A DNA stretch of 64,000 nt from Neocallimastix lanati (nom. inval.). Its lineage: Eukaryota; Neocallimastigomycota; Neocallimastigomycetes; Neocallimastigales; Neocallimastigaceae. Every line of letters begins with the position of its first letter. Positions within the stretch are counted from its first letter, which is position 1. The notes below the pieces were generated by a model that saw only the letters and a program-made list of their open reading frames with translations, was not told where the DNA came from and made no database searches. Of this stretch, positions 12,601 to 22,800 are shown in pieces. The stretch is taken from positions 587,501-651,500 of the forward strand of contig JACVTC010000036.1 of NCBI GenBank assembly GCA_016946835.1, given 5' to 3'. A program made the translations under genes and the position numbers.

Positions 12601-13768
12601 AAATACCAGATTCTCTACTAATGAAGGTACTACTTCAAGTATTTATGGTAAGAATAAGAAGCCATTCAAAAGTGCAACCAGCTCTCCATACCTTAAGAAT
12701 ATTCAAGTTTCTACAAAGTCCAATACAACCTACGTTAAAAAGACCACCGTGTATAATAATACTAGATTCCCAGCAACTTATAATAGAGTTAATAGTGAAA
12801 ATTCGGCTTTCGATAAGAAGAGTCCACATCTCGCTTCCTTTGAGAAAACAGGTACTACCGATTCTGAAACTAAGGAACTTCCAATCTTAAATGATGATAT
12901 TAAGGGCTTGAGATTCTCATGCTACTTTGGAGATTTAGATGGTGTTGAGAACTTTTTGAAGTCTTCCTTAAGGGAAAAGAATATTTTCCAATTACCCGAA
13001 AATTTACATAAGCCAGGTAGTACTGAACCACCAAATCTTGAAGAATTAAAGGCTTATAATAAGACTCGTCAAGGCTACATTACTTTAGATCATATTGAAA
13101 TGTTTGCCTTTTCCTTAATTTGTAATGGTAGTAAGAATGATGAATTATTAGGAATTATGCTAAAGTATGGTATGAATCCAAATATTCAAAATAATGCTCT
13201 CTACACACTACTTATTTTAGCTTGTAAGAAAGGACAAGAATCATCTGCATTAAAACTTTTAGATTATAATTGTGATCCAAACTGTCAAAACAAATATAAG
13301 GAAACTGCCTTATTATTAGCTTGTAAGAAGGGTTTAATGAGTGTGGTTAAGAGGTTACTTGAACTTAAGGTTGATGTAAATCTCTGTAATTATAAAAAAG
13401 AAAGTCCATTAATTATGGCTTGTTGGAAGAAACAAATTCCAATTGTTAAACTTTTACTTGAACAAAATGTAGATATTGACCATTGTAATAGTTTAGAGGA
13501 ATCCTCTTTATTCATTGCTTGTTACCAAAATAGTATTGAAATTGCAAAATTACTTTTAGAACGTGGTGCTGATATTAACTCGAAGAATATAAACAATGAA
13601 ACTCCATTAATAGCTGCTTGTAATAATAATAATGAAAAAATGGTTGAACTTTTATTGAAATACAATGCTGATAGAAATATTAAGAATAATAATGATGAAA
13701 CTCCAATGACTATCGCTGAAAAATTTAATAATGAAAAAATGAAAACATTATTAATGAAAACTAATTAA
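9650..13768 (+). CDS. Large ankyrin-repeat protein, 1372 aa, intronless
   Basis: A single intact reading frame with much higher GC than the flanks. The ATG at 9650 is the first in frame and has A at -3. It encodes three blocks of ankyrin repeats: about residues 25-280, 566-790 and 1083-1365. Repeats such as GNTPLHYACYGKYTSIVKIL and ETPLIAACNNNNEKMVELLL show the usual TPLH-A-G-LL pattern. Between the blocks lie an acidic Glu/Lys-rich segment with a poly-Ala run (about 390-510) and a Ser/Thr/Pro-rich linker (about 800-1075). That linker carries three related Tyr motifs (EPSSIYDAP, EPSSIYDEP, SMYAEP; about residues 890-970). No signal peptide, transmembrane segment or catalytic domain is visible. 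Ankyrin arrays bind proteins, so a scaffold or adaptor role is likely. The partner is unknown and no specific orthologue is claimed. Confidence 0.93.
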   Translation: MVTDDINVSVEKEINDMKPVSVKTDENGNDPLMVAIIENNEELVKKLLKENEEWDLNIKNTDGNTALHLAVIGENENILKLLLEHPLKFNNRNNNNDNALTLAMNSKNENILNILLEKNPKFSFKKKKDGKVPLVMAVDDKKFSTAMQLIRHGATTLVKDSEGSYILFKLLELEDEFGEIIEIEINNKKEEKDKKDKKEEKNYEEQVINVKDTEENTLIIRACKENRKKVVEFLLTKKPNLTLKNKEGDTALVVAVKEKNAEIVKMLLDYQDIDTAKVVSFNQKTLIQKTLFQIAIENQDKDTLDALFKNTKDYNLFTSTNPEKNLFLKALEIGNLKVVEIIGKYVDINLHINDKKETPLVFMVEKIKEEINEAEAYYKSLYLKNKERNEKHAAAMAAAAAASSSKESTPVVSDHEVIEVTKNNLKENEESTKTGNENSTVTDESENTLKDNVSDENNEETNEISSTSVAFMEEPQEEKIEVKPEEKPEEKPEEKSATEKGLPAKPARRKLTVRRTYSSYERMAESEKRIQDILNSHGTIDEKFNSIENAYNTNRRLLNGERYWKAKDKTFVVESGFTDIIKYLLLRGAKVSSRNAKNETALHIACRYGLRNILEYLLKFGKNFDINALDKEGNTPLHYACYGKYTSIVKILLRENQINVNIADPNGDSPLMIAVYNNHADTVLELLKYPKTNIDMLNKVLETPLIAACRLNYYNVAKILIDHKANINNRYDANGETAIFHSVRNGSKILTKYLLNNKACITYTNKSGQNPLALAKDINNKEVTSILLKHIESEKTLSRRNTERPYISRNSGRFSSGKPSPDLKPYHTRVKSENANMKIKNGFTSYQIKSENNSPRISSMNEKFKSLAMTTAEPEDISSPSSVVKTSSSLMMEPSSIYDAPEDVNKNMKGAINLTGGKSSFMMEPSSIYDEPTSVMAAVTAVPSKNPTVSSMVGSMYAEPMDEFEEPEEKKEIKPAYNNIKFRPNTRFSTNEGTTSSIYGKNKKPFKSATSSPYLKNIQVSTKSNTTYVKKTTVYNNTRFPATYNRVNSENSAFDKKSPHLASFEKTGTTDSETKELPILNDDIKGLRFSCYFGDLDGVENFLKSSLREKNIFQLPENLHKPGSTEPPNLEELKAYNKTRQGYITLDHIEMFAFSLICNGSKNDELLGIMLKYGMNPNIQNNALYTLLILACKKGQESSALKLLDYNCDPNCQNKYKETALLLACKKGLMSVVKRLLELKVDVNLCNYKKESPLIMACWKKQIPIVKLLLEQNVDIDHCNSLEESSLFIACYQNSIEIAKLLLERGADINSKNINNETPLIAACNNNNEKMVELLLKYNADRNIKNNNDETPMTIAEKFNNEKMKTLLMKTN

Positions 13769-14377
13769 AATATTTTTTTATTTATTAAAAAAAAATAATA
13801 ATAATTATTATAATAATTAAAAAAGAGAATTTTTAATTATATATATTTTTGATAATAGAGGATATTATTATTAAAATACATCAATTTTATTTATTTTTTT
13901 TTTTTTTAATATTTAAAAAATTTTAATATACATTATATATTAATAGCAGTTTTTATTTATATATATTTGTTTTGTATAAACATGTAATTAAAGCGTTGCT
14001 CTTTAAATAACATTAAAATTTTTAGAAATCATAATGAAGAAGAATTTATATTTAGAAGAAGAAGAAGAAAAAAAAAAAAAAAGTATAAAAAGATTAATCC
14101 AATAATTTGATTATTATATATTTTAATTTTTTTTTTTTTTTTTTTTTTTAAAGAAATTTTTTTCTTTTCTAATTTTTTATTAATTAATAATTTATAATAC
14201 ATATATTTTATAATTCAAATAATTTATTATTTTTTTTTAAATATTTTTTAATCATTTATATTTGAAAAAAATTCTTTTATTTGTATTTTTTATTTTATTA
14301 TTATTATTATTTTTTTTTTAGTAATAGTAAAATAATTAATATTTTTTTTTTTTTCATCATATATTCGTTTTTTTATT

Positions 14378-14410
<33 letters not shown>

Positions 14411-14630
14411 CAATGAGAGAGAAAAAGAAATATTTCGAAAAGACTTATAGTATATATATAAATATTGTAATTATAATAATAAAATTAATTAATATACTTA
14501 AAAATTTCATTATTATAATTACTATAATAATAATAATAATTTAAATATCCATCTATTATTGTAATATATAAATATTTCAAATAAAAATAAAATTTTCAAT
14601 TTAAAAAAAAAAAAAAAGTTTTGAAATGAA

Positions 14631-14662
<32 letters not shown>

Positions 14663-15300
14663 TTAGAAAGTAGAAAGAGAAATAAATGGTTGGAAAAAAA
14701 AAAAAGAAGGATTTTTTTATTTAATACGTTTTTATTAAATGTATTAAATGTATTATATGATAATTGTTTTATTATTAATTATTCTATTTCATTATTATTA
14801 TATATAATAAATTTTTATAGATAAATTAAATAAAAAACAAAAAGGTTTATTTTTTATAAAATTTTATAATAATAAACTTTTTTTTTTTTTTTTTTGATTT
14901 TGATTTTGATAAAAAAATTTTTTTTGAACCATTCATACAATGGCTATCCAGTCAATGATTGGCTATATAATAATAAGAAAGAAAAATAATAAAAATAAAA
15001 AAAAATTCGATCCTATCAATTATTCTTTCTTTTTTTTTTTTTAAAAGTAGATAAAATGATTATATAATTAATTTAGAGATAATGAAAATTAAATTAAAGA
15101 AAACAAATGAGATATTTAAAAAAAAAATATATATGTTGGAGGACTTTTCCTACTTCTAAATTATGAATGTATTTTATTGAAATAGATTAAAAAAAAAGAA
15201 GAGAGATTAAGAAAAATAATTATTTTTTATATTGAAAAGGTAATTATTTAAAAAATATATAATAATATATTAAGAAAAAAAAAAAAAAGAGTGAAATAAA
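13769..15300. other. AT-rich intergenic DNA
   Basis: Long poly(A)/poly(T) tracts (14128-14148, 14382-14410, 14880-14894) and no coding region. The last part (about 15130-15240) is a little richer in G/C and may be transcribed sequence upstream of the snoRNA cluster. Confidence 0.55.
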
Positions 15301-15303
15301 TAT

Positions 15304-15396
15304 TTAAAATATAATGATGATCGCTTTGCCGCCCCAGGCGGAACAAATTATGTCGATAATATAAGCAACCAGCCAAAAAAAATCTGAAATATATTT
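15304..15396 (+). ncRNA. Candidate box C/D snoRNA 1
   Basis: A canonical C box ATGATGA at 15314-15320 is followed about 63 nt later by a D box CTGA at 15384-15387. The sequence between contains a compact GC-rich hairpin, CCGCC-CCA-GGCGG, very unusual for this genome. The terminal stem is A/T-only and weak. A D'-like CGGA follows a segment complementary to CTGGGGCGGC, which I recall as a conserved LSU rRNA motif, so an LSU methylation target is possible. It is the weakest of the three candidates in terminal-stem quality but has the best C box. Confidence 0.6.
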
Positions 15397-15602
15397 AAAT
15401 TTTATTCATGTCTTTTTTTTTTTTTTGATTTTATTTATAGAAAAAAAAAACATATTAAATTATTTTTATTTAATTTTAATATTTAGGTGGTATGAAAATA
15501 AGTTATTTTAGATGATATGATTAATTTTCATCTTTTAAAGAAATGGTTAGTGTTTTATTTTAATATATATATTTTTTTAAAATGAAAAAGAATTTTTTTT
15601 TT

Positions 15603-15685
15603 ATTATGATATGATGGTTAATTATGTACTATCAAATACTGAAGAGACATTTTTTTATGTGGACACATTTTTAGCTGATCATAAT
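15603..15685 (+). ncRNA. Box C/D snoRNA 2, predicted SSU rRNA 2'-O-methylation guide
   Basis: A perfect 7-bp terminal stem (ATTATGA/TCATAAT) encloses a C box variant ATGATGG (15611-15617) and a D box CTGA (15675-15678). An internal D' box CTGA sits at 15639-15642. The guide before D', GTACTATCAAATA, is complementary over 13 nt to TATTTGATAGTAC, a conserved part of the SSU rRNA 5' domain (recalled from fungal 18S). By the box+5 rule the target is a U equivalent to yeast U122/human U121, the latter known as Um121. This matches the role of SNORD4-type guides. Structure is seen; target and name are inference. Confidence 0.8.
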
Positions 15686-15926
15686 AAAAAAAATGAAAAG
15701 AAAATTTATCAATATTTTTAAAAATTGGAGTATTAATATATTTTTTTTTCTGTTTTTATTTTTTTTTAAACTTAAAAAAATTATTAGAACAATAATATCA
15801 TAAGAATATTATACTGAGAAAAAAGTAAATATGGTTGCTAAGGAAGTTTGAAAGTTGTCATCTGAAAAAGGTAGTTATTTAAATATAAATATATAAGCTC
15901 ATTTTAAATGCTTTTTATTATATATT

Positions 15927-16002
15927 TTATTGCAGTGATGGTTTTACCATGCTAATACTGAAATAAATTGTTGAAATTTTTTTCTAAAAGACTGAGCAAT
16001 AA
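15927..16002 (+). ncRNA. Box C/D snoRNA 3, predicted SSU rRNA guide (snR53-like)
   Basis: A perfect 7-bp terminal stem (TTATTGC/GCAATAA) encloses a C box GTGATGG (15935-15941) and a D box CTGA (15992-15995), with a D' box CTGA at 15958-15961. The guide before D', CCATGCTAATA, is complementary over 11 nt to TATTAGCATGG, a conserved SSU rRNA segment. The fifth paired base is an A, consistent with the A796 site that snR53 guides in yeast. Structure is directly visible; the target identity relies on recalled rRNA sequence. Confidence 0.8.
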
Positions 16003-16435
16003 AATAAATAAAAATAAAATGATATATTTAAAAATATTTAAAAACAATACAAAAAATAAAAATAAAAGTAAATTATTAATAAAATTTTTCTTTTATTTAA
16101 TATATAATTTAATAGGTAAATTTGGAATTTTTTTCTTTTTATATTAATAATTATAAAAAATAATGTAAAAAAAAAAAATAATAAAGAAAAAAAAATAAAA
16201 AAAAGTAAAAATTAAAATAAAAATTTTTAATGAAATTGTTTTATATTTGTGTGTCTTATTAAAATATTGTTATTTTTTTTTATTATTATTAAAAACATTG
16301 GATGGTAAATATATAGAGGAGGTTAATCAAGTGTTACATTATTAAATGATTGAAATAAATGTGTTATATAGTTTAATAAAATTTATTTAATCTATTAGAA
16401 AAAAAAATTTTTGATGTACAAACAATAATTTTTAA
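16003..16435. other. AT-rich DNA after the snoRNA cluster, no gene seen
   Basis: Mostly A/T with no coding frame and no further C/D box pair recognised. Confidence 0.55.
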
Positions 16436-16439
16436 CCAT

Positions 16440-16630
16440 CATCAGTTACCTTCTCTTGAGTTAACTTTTTAAGGAGAGGTTTTAGCAAAAATATTTTCAT
16501 AGTCAAGAGTACTGAGGAATATAGTACAGTTTTTAGTAGTGCCTGTGAATAACTCCTCTCCTCAATACCCCCAGTGACTTAACTCTATACCGTTTCCAAA
16601 CACATAAACCTATAGTATCAAAGTTTATTC
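16440..16630. other. Island of balanced base composition, possibly transcribed, unknown
   Basis: About 190 bp clearly richer in G/C than its flanks, bordered downstream by a long poly(A) tract. It contains complementary segments AGGAGAGG (about 16472-16479) and CCTCTCCT (about 16555-16562) that could form a long-range stem. No open frame longer than a few dozen codons. It may be a structured RNA or a transposon relic. Confidence 0.3.
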
Positions 16631-16634
16631 CTAG

Positions 16635-16674
<40 letters not shown>

Positions 16675-16700
16675 GTATCAAAACTAATTCCAAAAAAAAA

Positions 16701-16733
<33 letters not shown>

Positions 16734-16858
16734 GATGATCTTTCTTTCTTTATGGGTTTCATTACCTACCTACATGTATTTATTTTTTTTTATTTATTTA
16801 TTTTTTTTTTTTTATTTAATAAAATTAATAAAATTATGAAAGTGTATTCTCTTCCCTG

Positions 16859-16905
<47 letters not shown>

Positions 16906-16955
16906 CTTATGGGTTCAAGGGAGGGAGAGAAGTTTTATGGATACGACACTATTCT

Positions 16956-16988
<33 letters not shown>

Positions 16989-17042
16989 TATATTTTAATC
17001 TTTTTAATTTTTAGTCTTATCTAAATAATAAATTTTGATAGA

Positions 17043-17087
<45 letters not shown>

Positions 17088-17241
17088 TTTTTTTTTTAAT
17101 GTATTTGATTGTTAATAAAAAGTTATTCTCCTCCCCCCTTCTCCCCTCGATGATGAATGATTGAATGAATGAAAAGGATAATGGTTTTAAGAGATCAAGA
17201 GAGCGATCGATCATGGAAATGAAAAAAAGAAAAACGTCGTC

Positions 17242-17281
<40 letters not shown>

Positions 17282-17358
17282 TGACTTTATAATAAATATA
17301 TAGGGAAGGTATGACTTTTCATAAAATGATCAGGAAGGAAGGAAGGATTATATTTAAG

Positions 17359-17389
<31 letters not shown>

Positions 17390-17400
17390 AAAATAGTTTT
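16635..17400. repeat. Cluster of long homopolymer tracts and AT microsatellite
   Basis: Successive A and T tracts of roughly 12-45 bases (16637-16669, A then T at 16693-16733, A at 16863-16903, T then A at 16960-16988, A then T at 17047-17097, A at 17360-17386) with an (AT)n run at 17247-17275. Short G/C-containing remnants lie between them. No gene was recognised. Confidence 0.85.
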
Positions 17401-17650
17401 CCAAAAAAAAAAAAAAAAAACTTAAATTTTATTTTATTTTATTTTATTTTAATATATATTTTTTATTTTATTTTTTTTTTTTTTTTATTTTATTTTATTT
17501 ATCTATAATCTATAATATCTATAATTTCTATTATAGGAAAAACTTATATGTTTAATTATTTATAAGATTTAAATAAAAAAAATTTTTTTTTTATAATATG
17601 TATGAAATGAAATATTAAATAATAATAAAAAATAAATAAAATAAAATAAA

Positions 17651-17681
<31 letters not shown>

Positions 17682-17945
17682 ATTGGTTTTTGGTTATTAA
17701 AAATATTATTTTATAATTATTTTTTTTTTTGTTTTTTGTTTTTACTTTTTATATATAAATAAAAATTTGATAAACTTCCTACATAATTTAAAATTAATAT
17801 AAAATAAATAAAAAAAAAAAAAAAACCGATAGAGATGGAACATGGTTTTTATAATAAAAGTATATATAGTAATAATTTAAATTTAAATGAATAAAAATAA
17901 AAATAAAAAAAAAAAGTTTTTTTTTTTTTTTTATTTTTTTTATGC

Positions 17946-18309
17946 TTATATAATTTGTTTTCTGAAATGTTTTTGTAAATCATTATTCTTAATACCCAAC
18001 ATTTCCTTTCTTCTTTGGTATTGTCTTAATTCTTCACGAGCAGCTTTCATCTTAGCTAAACGTTCTTGTTCTATCGTCATACCACTACTACCAATATTGT
18101 AGTAACCGAGAGCCTTGTATTTTTGAGTAAGACGATTAATGGCAACAGATTCTGGTTCATAGTTGTAACGAAGATTTTGATCATAGTATCTTTTATATTC
18201 ACGATGACCAATGTGAGCACCACTTGGTAAAATAAGTTCAGTACCTTCAGAAGTAATAGTTAATACACTAAAAAAAAAAAAAAAATTATTATAAAATAAC
18301 AATTTATAA

Positions 18310-18360
<51 letters not shown>

Positions 18361-19576
18361 ATATAAATAAATAAATTTATTTATTTTATTTATTATTATT
18401 ATTATTATTATTAATATTAATTCTTAATTATTATTAATTATTATTAATTATTATATAATATATATATATAATATTTACTTGTAATTTGGATCAAGTTCTT
18501 CATCTGGATTAACATCATCATCATAAGTTGAACTGAAATCGTAAAAGTCAGAAATTTCTAAATCTGGTCCTTCTTCATATTTTATCTTTTGATGACCTTT
18601 ATCTAACTATTATTTTCAAAAATAATATTAAATATATAAATATATATCATATATATTAATAAAATATTATCTATTAATTTTTTTTTTTTTTTGTTTTGTT
18701 TTGTTTTGCTTTATTTTCTTGATTTTCATAAATATTTATATATATGATTGCGTAAAGTGGGATATTTACAATGTGTTTTCTGGTAGCTTCTAAAGTATTG
18801 AAAGCCTTTTTACAATAGATACAAGTATTACCAATAGCAATCTTTTCGGCTAAATAATTCATGAAACCTTTTAAATCAACTAAATATTCAATATCTGGAA
18901 TGAAGAAAGTATGTTCAATAGTCATGTGTTCCATTTTTCTAAAATTTTTTAATATCAAATTATTATTATTATTGTTCATTGTAATATAGTTTATAACATT
19001 TTGAAAATTTTAAGTGTAGAAATAAAATTTGTATTTTTTTTTATAAGTCATTTATATTTAAATAAAGAATAATATAAAAAAAAATAATTTAATAAATATA
19101 ATATTTCAATTTAAAATTTTATTAATTTTTTATTTATTTATTTATTTTTATGAAAAAAAAAAAAAAGATAGAAAAAAAAATAGTCTACATACTCTTCTAA
19201 AGTTTTACCCTTAAAGTCACAGAATAAACATTCAGTTTCTTCTAATCTTCTTGATAACTTAATCTTTTCATCAATAACCTTATTAACTTCTTCTTCGGTT
19301 TGAGCTTCAGCAAGCTTCTTTTTCCAATTAATTTTTGGCATTGATTGTTTCTTTTCGAGATCTGTCTTATTTTCATTCTTTTTACTGGCCTTTCTCTTTT
19401 CAAATTTAGCTACAGATTCTAAATGTTTCTTGGAAACAACGTGATTTTTATAAGCATTTTCAGTACTAAATGATTTTCTATTATAAACATTTTTATTGTC
19501 ATTAATTATTATTATATTTTTAGATATAAAAATTATTTTATATATATTAAAAGTTAATAAATATAAATATATATAA

Positions 19577-19616
<40 letters not shown>

Positions 19617-20175
19617 TTAATAACTTTATTAATTTATAAAAAAGGCAACTTGGATTATCTTAATATTTCATTACTAATTATATTATATATAATAAAAATT
19701 GATTATTACTTGCAAGCTTCACAATTCCATCCAGAAGATTTTTCATTTTCATTTGGTTTATCTTTTTCTTGAGCTGATTAAAATAGAAATATATATAAAT
19801 CATTTAATTTTAATAGTTAATAATTTATTTATTTATTTCTTTTTTTTTCTTAAATTATATTTCTTTAAATGTAAATAATTACATATAAAATAATAATTAA
19901 CAAATTTTTTATTAAAAAAAAATATTATAATAAGGATATAAAAATCAATTGAATATTTAAATAATATAATTACCAGCAATTTTTTCTTTAAAAAGATCAT
20001 GGGAAATTGGTTGGAGTCCAGCAACTTTTCTTTTAAGATTATATCTATGCCAGTCTTGACGATAGTGTTCTCTTTGAATATCAGCAGTACGGAATGCTAC
20101 TTTACAAGTTAAACAGGTATATAATGGGGCTTGAACAGATTGTTCTGAAAATTCTGAAGCAGTTTCAACATCCAT
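17946..20175 (-). CDS. REI1: Zinc-finger pre-60S ribosome maturation factor REI1/ZNF622 homologue, 6 exons
   Basis: Exons on the minus strand: 20175-19974, 19773-19710, 19477-19193, 18938-18770, 18606-18479 and 18267-17946. All have GT donors and AG acceptors and phases that join into 389 codons, close to yeast Rei1 (393). Four C2H2 fingers are visible: C21/C24/H37/H43, C85/C88/H101/H107, C172/C175/H188/H193 and C223/C226/H239/H245. Family motifs follow: EHTFFIPDIEYL after finger 3, LDKGH closing finger 4, and LPSGAHIGHREYKRYY near the C-terminus. REI1 acts in the cytoplasm on late 60S precursors, helping release of export factors such as Arx1 and inserting its tail in the exit tunnel. Introns are 168-254 nt and A/T-rich; the fifth holds an AAAT microsatellite. 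Identification is firm; exon ends were set by phase and splice consensus. Confidence 0.93.
18307..18377. repeat. (AAAT)n microsatellite in REI1 intron 5
   Basis: About 17 copies of a tetranucleotide within the last intron of the REI1 homologue. Confidence 0.9.
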
Positions 20176-21795
20176 ATTTATTATTGTTATATTTTATTTA
20201 TTTAAATAGACTTTATATAAATAGTGGTATATTATAATAGTTCAAATATCAATAAAAATTTAAAATAACTTAAATTAACAAAAGATCATAAAAATAAATA
20301 TTTTTCTAATAATATAAATTTTTTTCGAAAAACGATTTTTTTTTTTTTTTATTAAATAAAAAAATATAATTAATAAAGAATAATGGATTTCAATATCTAA
20401 TTAAAAATTTTTATAATTTTTTTATAATTATAATTTATTATAAGAAATTGAAATCTATTATTCTTTTTAAAGATTTTTCATTGGTTATTGATCTTTTTTA
20501 TATATTAATATTATACTGTAATATAGATACAATATAAAATATTTTGTTATGATTGGATAAAAATAATTTTTTAAAATGTAAAAAAAAAAAAATTTAAATA
20601 TAAATTCTAAATTTTAATTATTAGTAATATTAAAAAAAAAAAAAAAAAATTAATAATATAAATAATATTTATTAATATTTTCAATTTTTTTTTTGTTTTC
20701 CATTGTATATTAAAATTTTCCCTGTCAAAAAAAAATTATTTATTTATTTATTTATCCATTTATTTATAATTGTATATTTATAATTGTTTATTTATCTATT
20801 AATTTATTTATGTAAATATTTATTAATATAAAATTTATTTTATAGAAAGTAATTTTTGTTAAGTCTTATAATTATTAATAATTATTAATAATTAATTATA
20901 TTGAACATTTCTTTAAAAAGTAATTTCATAAAGTAAAAATTATTTAAATATTAAGGTAGATTTCTCCACTAGAAAGTAAATACTTTTAACAAAAATATTT
21001 AATATTTTAATACAAAATATAATAATAAAATAATAATAAAAAAAAATAAAAAAATAAAAAAATAAAAAAAAAAAATAAAGATATTTTTATTAATATTATT
21101 TTATTCTAATTATACATTTTTTTTTAATAATATTAAATTTTTTAATATATATATATGGATAGTTATTTATGTAAAAGAAATCATATTATTAAATATATAT
21201 CTAATAATATAATGTTTATAGATATAATGTTTTTTTTTTTTTTTTTTTTATTTAATAAAAAAAAAAAAATAAGAAAAAAAAATTAAAACATTAGAACGAA
21301 ATTATATTAATTGAATTTATTTCCTTTTATAATATTTTATTATTTAGAGAAGATTTAAACTAATTGTAAATATTGCTATTAATTATAGAAATAAATAAGT
21401 TTAATAACAATTTATTTATATATTTTCATAATTGGATTAAATTTTAGTATTTATTTATATAATAATTATAATAATAATTATTATTATAATATTCATTTAT
21501 TTTATTGAAAATTCATTTATGAGTAAGAGAATATTTATTAAATATATGTATGCTATGTATATATGCTTTTTTTTCTTTTCTTAAAAAAAAAAAAAAAAAA
21601 AAAAAAGTTGAATACAATTAAATACAATGGATTTAAATTATTTTAATACTTTATTAAATAGAAAAGAATTAACATTAATTAATTCTTTAGTTTATCATTA
21701 ACTTGGCTGCTATTAGATAGTCAAGTTTTAATTTTATTATTATTATTTTAAAAATTAGTATTAATATTAGTATTATTTATTATTATTATTATTTA

Positions 21796-21913
21796 TTATT
21801 AGTATTAGTATTAGTATTAGTATTAGTATTAGTATTAGTATTAGTATTAGTATTAGTATTAGTATTAGTATTAGTATTAGTATTAGTATTAGTATTAGTA
21901 TTAGTATTAGTAT
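21796..21913. repeat. Hexanucleotide microsatellite (TATTAG)n
   Basis: About 19 nearly perfect copies of the hexamer TATTAG. The unit is stop-free in some minus-strand frames and gives an artefactual Leu-Ile open frame. Confidence 0.95.
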
Positions 21914-22346
21914 TATTATTATTATTATTAATAGTAGTAGTAGTATTATAGAAATAATGAAAAACAATAAATTTAATTGTTTTTCATAATTTAATATTCT
22001 TAAAAATTCTTATATAAAAAAAATATGTATACATATAAATAAATAAAAGAGTTTATTTATTTTCTTTATTTTTTAAAAAAATATGTTACTTTATTTATAT
22101 AAAATATATATAATTAAGTAAAAATAAACTATAAATATTTATTTAGTTTTTAAAAAAAAAAAATATGTTAATTTCATTTGTATATATAATTAATAGTAAA
22201 TTCATTTGTATAAAATATATATAATTTAAAAGTAAATTTAGTTATAAAAAAAGTAAAGTATATATAAATAAATAAAGAAAGAAAGAAAAAATAATATATA
22301 AAAATTAATCTCATAACTAAAAATGGTATGTATCTGGTTTACACGT

Positions 22347-22381
<35 letters not shown>

Positions 22382-22689
22382 TCTATTATTTGTTTATTAT
22401 TTATTTAATTCTATTAAAAAAAATGAATTGAACATTAATCCAATATTATTATGATTATAAAAATTATTAATCTTCTTTGATAGTCTTGCTATTCTTAAAA
22501 AACTTAACTATTATTCAAAAAAAAATTAATAATAATAATAATAGTTTATAATTTCTTTCAAATAATGTATTTAAAATATTAAAAGTTGAATGATTAATTT
22601 TTTTTAAATTTAAATAAATAAATAATAAATTATGAAATAAAATAAGAATTAAGAACTAATTTCATAATTAAAAATGTTATTTGTTTTCC

Positions 22690-22800
22690 AAGTGGACTAT
22701 TTTATTATTCAGTTGATCATCATAGCAATCAACTGTAAAACAAATTTTCAGTTATTTGTAAAACAAATAACTGAAAATTTTACAGTGAACCACTTCATTA
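22690..22800. repeat. Inverted repeat / hairpin with 18-bp perfect arms
   Basis: Arms 22742-22759 and 22763-22780 are perfect inverted copies separated by 3 nt. Flanking sequence extends the symmetry imperfectly: ACTGTAAAA on the left matches TTTTACAGT on the right, and AAGTGG further out matches CCACTT. A second small stem, GTTGAT/ATCAAC, lies at about 22712-22733. It may be a small MITE or a structured element. Confidence 0.75.

Noticed and set aside
14281-14544. Plus-strand frame in homopolymer DNA
   Set aside because: Translation is only Phe/Tyr/Lys/Ile runs from poly(T)/poly(A); no coding signal.
15482-15545. A fourth snoRNA between candidates 1 and 2
   Set aside because: GATGATATGATT resembles a C box, but no D box with a terminal stem follows.
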